23,213 bases of DNA, from NCBI GenBank assembly GCA_031288005.1, contig JAITSE010000088.1, positions 1 through 23,213 on the forward strand. Reading direction: 5' to 3'. Below are positions 15,515 through 20,222 of this stretch, piece by piece. The DNA comes from Treponema sp. GTDB lineage: Bacteria; Spirochaetota; Spirochaetia; Treponematales; Breznakiellaceae. Under the pieces are notes generated by a model. The model had not been told where the DNA came from, searched no databases, and worked only from the letters and a program-made list of their open reading frames with translations. A program made the position numbers and the translations under genes. Position 1 is the stretch's first letter. Each line of letters opens with the position of its first letter.

Positions 15515-16357
15515 ATGAAAAAACTTTCTGCATTATCGGTACTGGCCATTGTGTCAATCGGAATGTTGGTTTCCCCGGTTTTTGCCGCGGGTAATAAAGA
15601 AGGAGGCGCGGAGGCGGCGAAGAGCGGCAACGGAAGGACTCGCCTGGTCGTACAGGCCGACATCGTGCCCCACGCGGAACTGCTTGAGTTTGTCAAACCC
15701 AAACTGGCTGCGGAGGGTATTGATATTGAAATCAATACCAGAACCGACAGTTCCCTTGCGAATGAGCAGGTGGATAAAGGGGAACTGGACGCCAACTTTT
15801 TCCAGCATGAACCCTACCTAAAATCCATCGTCGCCGAACGCCACTTTGATCTGGCAAACGCGGGAAATATCCATGTGGAACCAATCGGCGCGTACTCAGA
15901 GAAATACGCAAGTGTTGACCAGGTTCCGCCCAACGCGACCATCGCCATTCCGAATGACGCGACCAATGAGTACCGTGCGCTCCGTATTCTGGAAAAGGCG
16001 GGCTTTATCACCTTAAAACAGGGGATCGATGTGTATCAGACTACGGTAACCAACACTGTGGATCGTTACCTTAAACCGGTAACTTTGCGAGAATTGGATT
16101 CCGCCCTGATCCTCCGGGTGCGGCAGGATTTTGATGTCTACATCACCAATACCAACAAAGTGCTGGAAGCGGGTCTGGACGCGACGAAAGCCCTGTTCCG
16201 TGAGGGCGCCGATTCGCCCTACGCGAATATTATCGCGGTAAAAAGCGGCAGGGTAAACGACCCGGCCATCAAGATACTGGTTTCTACTCTGCGTTCAGAG
16301 GACGTGCGGACCTTCATTGAAAGCAAGTACAAAGGCGCGGTGATACCGGCATTCTAA
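15515..16357 (+). CDS. metQ: Methionine-binding protein MetQ
   Basis: Periplasmic substrate-binding protein (NlpA/MetQ family), 280 residues. AAAGGAGG stands just upstream of the ATG, the strongest ribosome-binding site in the window. The signal peptide (1-24) ends SPVFA-AGNKEGG: there is no lipobox cysteine, so the mature protein should be soluble rather than a lipoprotein as in most bacteria. The binding domain shows DANFFQHEPYLKS, EPIGAYSEKY and PNDATNEYRAL, all typical. 46 nt after metI, same operon. Confidence 0.94.
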   Translation: MKKLSALSVLAIVSIGMLVSPVFAAGNKEGGAEAAKSGNGRTRLVVQADIVPHAELLEFVKPKLAAEGIDIEINTRTDSSLANEQVDKGELDANFFQHEPYLKSIVAERHFDLANAGNIHVEPIGAYSEKYASVDQVPPNATIAIPNDATNEYRALRILEKAGFITLKQGIDVYQTTVTNTVDRYLKPVTLRELDSALILRVRQDFDVYITNTNKVLEAGLDATKALFREGADSPYANIIAVKSGRVNDPAIKILVSTLRSEDVRTFIESKYKGAVIPAF

Positions 16358-16422
16358 TTCTGTTTGTCCGCAGATTGGGCGGATTAACACAAATTTTTAG
16401 TATCTAAAACTTTTTTAATTTG

Positions 16423-16454
16423 TGGGGCCCGCGGATTTTTATCCCCGGGCCCCA
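16423..16454. terminator. Strong hairpin after metQ
   Basis: TGGGGCCCG (16423-16431) pairs with CGGGCCCCA (16446-16454) around a 14-nt loop. A second, weaker stem TCCGC/GCGGA (16367-16383) closer to metQ is followed by AAATTTTT. Between them they could end metNIQ transcription, although the stronger stem has no T run on the plus strand. Confidence 0.45.
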
Positions 16455-16499
16455 TGGTTCGAAGCTTGCCCGCTGATTCTAAAAACCGATTTTGCGGGC

Positions 16500-17475
16500 T
16501 TAATAATTGTTAAATTCGTAGGGGATGGTAGAACTCTCAACACCGACCATGCTGGAAACCGGGGGATCGCCGAACACTACCTGTATGTCTCCGCCCTGGC
16601 CGCCTTTGCCGTCGTCTTCGTTAAGGGCAAGTCCGTTGCGGATTGACCACGTGGTAGTTGTTTCCCAATCCTTTTTGCCGAAAGCTTTGTAGCGCAAGTC
16701 TAAGCGGAGAAGCCCTTCCAATCCTTCTGGGGGAGTATGGTGTTGGGGTCTGAAAAAATTGCGGCGTTCTGAAATTGGATGTATCCGTCAGTCGTGCCCA
16801 GGTAATTGGTGGATGAAACCGTATATTTGCCTGAGCCTTGGGTAAGACCGGGGTTTCCGCTCAGACCCTTAAATTTAACGGGGGTGAAGCGCTCCCTTCT
16901 TTGGGATAGAGGACCACCGCGTAGTTTTGAATGGTAATGCAGCCTTGTTCCATGTAGATCAGGGGACTGAATTTGGAAAGGTTAAAGTTTACCGTTAGTT
17001 TGGTCTCCGCATCGTAGTTGGCTGAGGTTTTCGTTATTATAATGGCCCGCTCCGTTGTTGCCGCGGCAGCGCTGCCGTCCGAGGAGTCGGTTATATCAAA
17101 GGTGAAGTCGTTCGTGCTGGCTGTATTGCTCGCGGCGCTGCTTGTGTCGTAGCCTATTGCATTTGTGCCGTTCCACTGAACAGGCACAGGCAGAATGGTA
17201 ATGCCGACGATATTTTTTTTGCCGGCTTCAATTGTTTTGCTTTTCTCGAAACCCGCGGTAAGAAGGACGCCGTCTTTTCCCCCCAGGAGGAGGTTATCGT
17301 AAGTCTGGTCTGGATAGACGGAGGCGCTTATGCAGCCTTTTGAGGCTTCGGCGGCGGCCCGGTAATAGGCTTGGATTCTGTCCGAGGGAGTGCCGGTGTT
17401 CTTAGCGGGCCGCGCTGGTTCCGGTGCGGGGAAAAGCCCATAAATAAAGCCCTGCAAACCGTAGGTTTGCTGCAA
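16500..17475 (-). pseudogene. Decayed secreted/surface protein gene with two frameshifts
   Basis: Read on the minus strand, the protein-like stretch with SASVYPDQTYDNLLLGGKDG, NAIGYDTSSAAS and NFNLSKFSPLIYMEQG ends at a stop at 16861. The neighbouring frame continues as FTPVKFKGLSGNPG then TNYLGTTDGYIQFQNAAI and stops near 16716. A third frame continues RLDLRYKAFGKKDW and VVFGDPPVSSMVGV to a TAA at 16500. These join naturally with one shift near 16880, close to a C run, and another near 16730. The apparent start lies inside a palindromic element (17449-17520), so the N-terminus and any signal peptide are lost. Family unknown; the Thr/Ser-rich style suggests an exported protein. Confidence 0.65.
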
Positions 17476-17520
17476 GCCGCAGGCTGCGGCAGCCCGAAAG
17501 CTTGCAAGATTGCAAGGGCC
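17449..17520. repeat. Nested palindromic element D upstream of def
   Basis: GCAAACC-GTA-GGTTTGC (17454-17470), AGCC-GCA-GGCT (17475-17485) and GCAAGC/GCTTGC (17472-17477/17500-17505) are enclosed by an imperfect outer pair GCCCTGCAA (17449-17457) and TTGCAAGGGC (17510-17519). It replaces the start of the decayed minus-strand gene and ends 29 nt before def. Same GNA-loop style as the elements at 8034 and 8771. Confidence 0.85.
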
Positions 17521-17539
17521 GTCCGTTTTGGTGTACTAT
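17510..17539 (+). promoter_or_regulatory. Candidate def promoter, leaderless
   Basis: TTGCAA (17510-17515), part of the right arm of the palindromic element, 18-nt spacer, then TACTAT (17534-17539). The def ATG is at 17549, 9 nt after the -10 box, without a Shine-Dalgarno sequence. Confidence 0.4.
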
Positions 17540-17548
17540 CCCTAAGAT

Positions 17549-18034
17549 ATGGATATATTAACCTTGGGCAGCGAGCTTTTGCGGCAAAAGACGGAGGCGT
17601 TTCGGCCCATAGACGCCCAGTGCAGGAAAACAGCGGAGGCCATGATTGAGGCTATGCATAAGGGCAGGGGAGTCGGCCTTGCGGGGCCGCAGATAGGGCT
17701 TATGAAGCGGATTTTCGTGGTTCATGTTGAAGATGATATGCCCAGGGTGTTCATTAATCCGTCCATTATAGAGACCTCCCAGGAACAGGTGAAATGCGAA
17801 GAGGGCTGCCTTTCCATACCGGGACTCTGGGCCGATGTGATCCGGCCTTCCCGCGTGAAGATTCAGGCATGGAACGAGAGGGGCCGGCCCTTTACGCTCG
17901 ACGTCTCGGGTATGCTGGCCCGGGTGATACTCCACGAATACGATCATTTGGAAGGAGTCCTCTTTATCGACCGGATTCCAGAGGCCAAGCGGGACAGCAT
18001 TTTGAAGAAATTCAGGAAAAGGCAACGGGCCTAG
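17549..18034 (+). CDS. def: Peptide deformylase
   Basis: Metal-dependent hydrolase that removes the formyl group from the N-terminal Met of nascent proteins. All three motifs are present in the 161 residues: GVGLAGPQIG (41-50), EEGCLSIPG with metal ligand Cys87, and HEYDHLEG (129-136) with the two His ligands and catalytic Glu130. Normal length. Directly abuts fmt (stop TAG followed at once by ATG), so the two are translated together. No Shine-Dalgarno sequence; see the promoter entry. Confidence 0.97.
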   Translation: MDILTLGSELLRQKTEAFRPIDAQCRKTAEAMIEAMHKGRGVGLAGPQIGLMKRIFVVHVEDDMPRVFINPSIIETSQEQVKCEEGCLSIPGLWADVIRPSRVKIQAWNERGRPFTLDVSGMLARVILHEYDHLEGVLFIDRIPEAKRDSILKKFRKRQRA

Positions 18035-19045
18035 ATGGGAAAGGCTTTACGCGTGCTTTTCGCCGGAAGCCCGGAGATAGCGGTTCCGGCGCTGCGGGTC
18101 CTGGCCTCTCCCGGCATGGAGGATGTCTGCGAGCTTGCGGGGGCGCTGACCAACCCGGACGCCCCAAAAGGGCGGAGATGCAGCCTTGAGCCTACGCCCG
18201 CGGGGGCCGAGGCCGCGGCATTGTCCGCGGCTCTGCTGGAACGGGGCAAGTCCGGACTTGCGCTGCTGAAACCGGAAAGGCTCGGCGCGGCGGCCCGGGA
18301 AGCGGCGGCGGCTCTCAAGCCTGACCTTTTGGTCTGCTTCGCCTATGGCAGAATCTTCGGACCTAAGTTTCTGGAGATCTTTCCCCTTGGGGGGATCAAT
18401 ATTCACCCCTCCCTGCTCCCCAAATACCGGGGTCCCACCCCCATTCAGGCGGCGATTCTGAACCGGGATGCTGAGACCGGCGTCAGCATACAGCGGATTG
18501 CGCTTGAGATGGACGCGGGGGACATTCTGGCCCAGGAGCGTTTCCCGTTGACGGGCCGGGAAACCGCAGCGTCTTTGAGCGGCATTGCAGCGCAAAAGGG
18601 AGCTGAGATGCTGGCCGCTATTGTGCGGAAACTAGCCGCAAGCAGCGGCGGCATAGCTGGAACCCATCAGAACCCGGGGGAAGCCGTGTACTGTAGGCTT
18701 CTTAAAAAAGAGGACGGGCGCATAGACTGGAAGGCAGGGGCCCTGGAAATAGACGCCCGGATACGGGCCTTTAACCCCTGGCCGCTTTGCATGACCTTCC
18801 ACGGGAAAACGGAGCTTTACATCCTTGAAGGCCGGCCCCTGGAAGAAGGCGGAACGCCTTGCGCCACGGAATCATGCGCGCCGCCCGGGACAGCGCTGGG
18901 CGCCGGCAAAGGCCGGGGCATATTGATACAGACGGGAAACGGGATTTACGCGGTCCAAAGGCTTCAATACCGCGCGAAAAAGGCCCTGGACTGGCGCTCG
19001 TTTTTGAACGGCGCTCCGGGCTTTTTGGGTTCCCGCTTAACATGA
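18035..19045 (+). CDS. fmt: Methionyl-tRNA formyltransferase
   Basis: Transfers a formyl group from 10-formyl-tetrahydrofolate to initiator Met-tRNA. The 336 residues include an N-terminal Rossmann-type formyltransferase domain beginning VLFAGSPEIAVPALR, the catalytic segment GGINIHPSLLPKYRG and then GPTPIQAAIL (the HPS..P.YRGP.P motif), and the C-terminal tRNA-binding OB-like domain with WPLCMTFHG. Starts on the base after the def stop, with AGGAAAAGG inside def as a likely ribosome-binding site. Confidence 0.96.
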   Translation: MGKALRVLFAGSPEIAVPALRVLASPGMEDVCELAGALTNPDAPKGRRCSLEPTPAGAEAAALSAALLERGKSGLALLKPERLGAAAREAAAALKPDLLVCFAYGRIFGPKFLEIFPLGGINIHPSLLPKYRGPTPIQAAILNRDAETGVSIQRIALEMDAGDILAQERFPLTGRETAASLSGIAAQKGAEMLAAIVRKLAASSGGIAGTHQNPGEAVYCRLLKKEDGRIDWKAGALEIDARIRAFNPWPLCMTFHGKTELYILEGRPLEEGGTPCATESCAPPGTALGAGKGRGILIQTGNGIYAVQRLQYRAKKALDWRSFLNGAPGFLGSRLT

Positions 19046-19066
19046 GGCGTCAAAGCGGAGGAATGA

Positions 19067-20095
19067 ATGGCTAAATTTAACATAGATTCTATCGAAAGCC
19101 GCGTTACGGACCACTTCAGGTTTTTCTTTTTTCTATCCGCTGGACTTCTCTGCTTTATGGGGGCGGTTGCCGCGGCGATTTTCTTTTATGCCGTAGCCGG
19201 GGCGGAGGAAACCCTTGTGCCGGATGTGGAGGGCAGGGAACTCACAGCGGCCTTGCTGGAACTACAGGTCAAGGAACTCTACCCAAGGATACAGCTTCGC
19301 TATTCCCAATCGAATCTGGACAAGGGGACCATTCTGGAGCAGGAGCCAAAGGCCGGGACCATAGTGAAGGCTGGACGCCGCATCCGCCTTGTGGTAAGCC
19401 AGGGCGCGGTGATCAACACGGTGGAAAATTATACCGGCAGGAACATAGACGAGGTAAAAATCGACCTTAGAACCTTGTTTGCCGCCGCGGGCGCCGCATC
19501 CGGGGAAAAGCCCGTCTTCTCCTTGAAAGAGCCTTTTATGTACGAATATTCCTCCGAAGCGGCGGGAACCATTCTTGAGCAGAAGCCTGTCCCGGGCGCC
19601 GCGGTTTCAGGCCCCACAACGCTGGAATTCCTTGTCAGCCTGGGGCCTGAACGCGCCACGGTTACCGTCCCCGACTTTGCGGGCCTCACTGTTTCCGAGG
19701 CGGCGGAGCGGATCCGGCGGCAGGGAATTAACTTTATATTCGGTTTAAGGCGGGCCTTTGGAAACGAGAAGGCGGGAACGGTGGTTCACCAGAATCCGGA
19801 AGCCCGGACTGTAATTGAAAAGAACCGGCCTGTTTCCATCACCGTAGCCGCCCCGGAGGAGGGTTCTCTGAACGGCGAAGTCTTCGCCCTTTTCAGGCAT
19901 ACCATGCCGGAAAACCCCTTTCCCCAGCCTATGCGCCTTGAAGCGCTGCTCCCAGGCGGGGAGCGCCGGACTCTTGCGGAAGTGGAATTCTTAGGCGGTG
20001 AATTCACCATGCCCTATCAGCTTCCCTACGGCTCCATTCTGATTCTGTCCATGCTCAACCGGGAAATCTACCGGGAAATCGCGGCCTCGCACTAG
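19067..20095 (+). CDS. Membrane-anchored PASTA-domain protein without a kinase
   Basis: One transmembrane helix (about residues 20-44) follows a short basic cytoplasmic tail. Outside the membrane come three PASTA domains, roughly 46-112 (TLVPDVEGREL... to VVSQG), 113-192 and 195-263 (VTVPDFAGLTVSEAAERI... to VTVAAP-like end), then a C-terminal region with a conserved-looking PGGERRTLAEVEF. PASTA domains bind peptidoglycan or muropeptides. There is no Ser/Thr kinase or transpeptidase domain, so it is a stand-alone PASTA protein. GGAGG lies 5 nt before the ATG. 21 nt after fmt, so co-transcription is likely. Its TAG stop comes from the first unit of a palindrome array. Confidence 0.88.
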   Translation: MAKFNIDSIESRVTDHFRFFFFLSAGLLCFMGAVAAAIFFYAVAGAEETLVPDVEGRELTAALLELQVKELYPRIQLRYSQSNLDKGTILEQEPKAGTIVKAGRRIRLVVSQGAVINTVENYTGRNIDEVKIDLRTLFAAAGAASGEKPVFSLKEPFMYEYSSEAAGTILEQKPVPGAAVSGPTTLEFLVSLGPERATVTVPDFAGLTVSEAAERIRRQGINFIFGLRRAFGNEKAGTVVHQNPEARTVIEKNRPVSITVAAPEEGSLNGEVFALFRHTMPENPFPQPMRLEALLPGGERRTLAEVEFLGGEFTMPYQLPYGSILILSMLNREIYREIAASH

Positions 20096-20199
20096 GGTTA
20101 GTGTGTCCCTCGCACTAGGGTTAGTGTGCGCCTCGCACTAGGGTTAGTGTGCGCCTCACACTAGGGTTAGTGTGAGCTTCGCACCGGCTTTAGTGTGGG
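20085..20199. repeat. Array of five 23-nt palindromic units
   Basis: Units start at 20085, 20108, 20131, 20154 and 20177. Each contains CGCACTAGGGTTAGTGTG or a variant, an inverted repeat CACTA-GGGT-TAGTG; the fourth is perfect over nine pairs (CTCACACTA / TAGTGTGAG). The fifth is diverged (CACCGGCTTTAGTGTG). The first unit overlaps the 3' end of the PASTA gene and provides its stop codon. The array separates that gene from the convergent surface protein and may hinder read-through. Confidence 0.92.
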
Positions 20200-20222
20200 C
20201 ATGCTTTCGCCCGCAGGACCCC

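Noticed and set aside
18047..18595. Minus-strand frame within fmt
   Set aside because: Antisense to the catalytic domain of fmt; Arg/Pro/Gly-rich shadow.
20085..20199. CRISPR array
   Set aside because: Units follow each other directly with only one- or two-base differences; there are no spacers.
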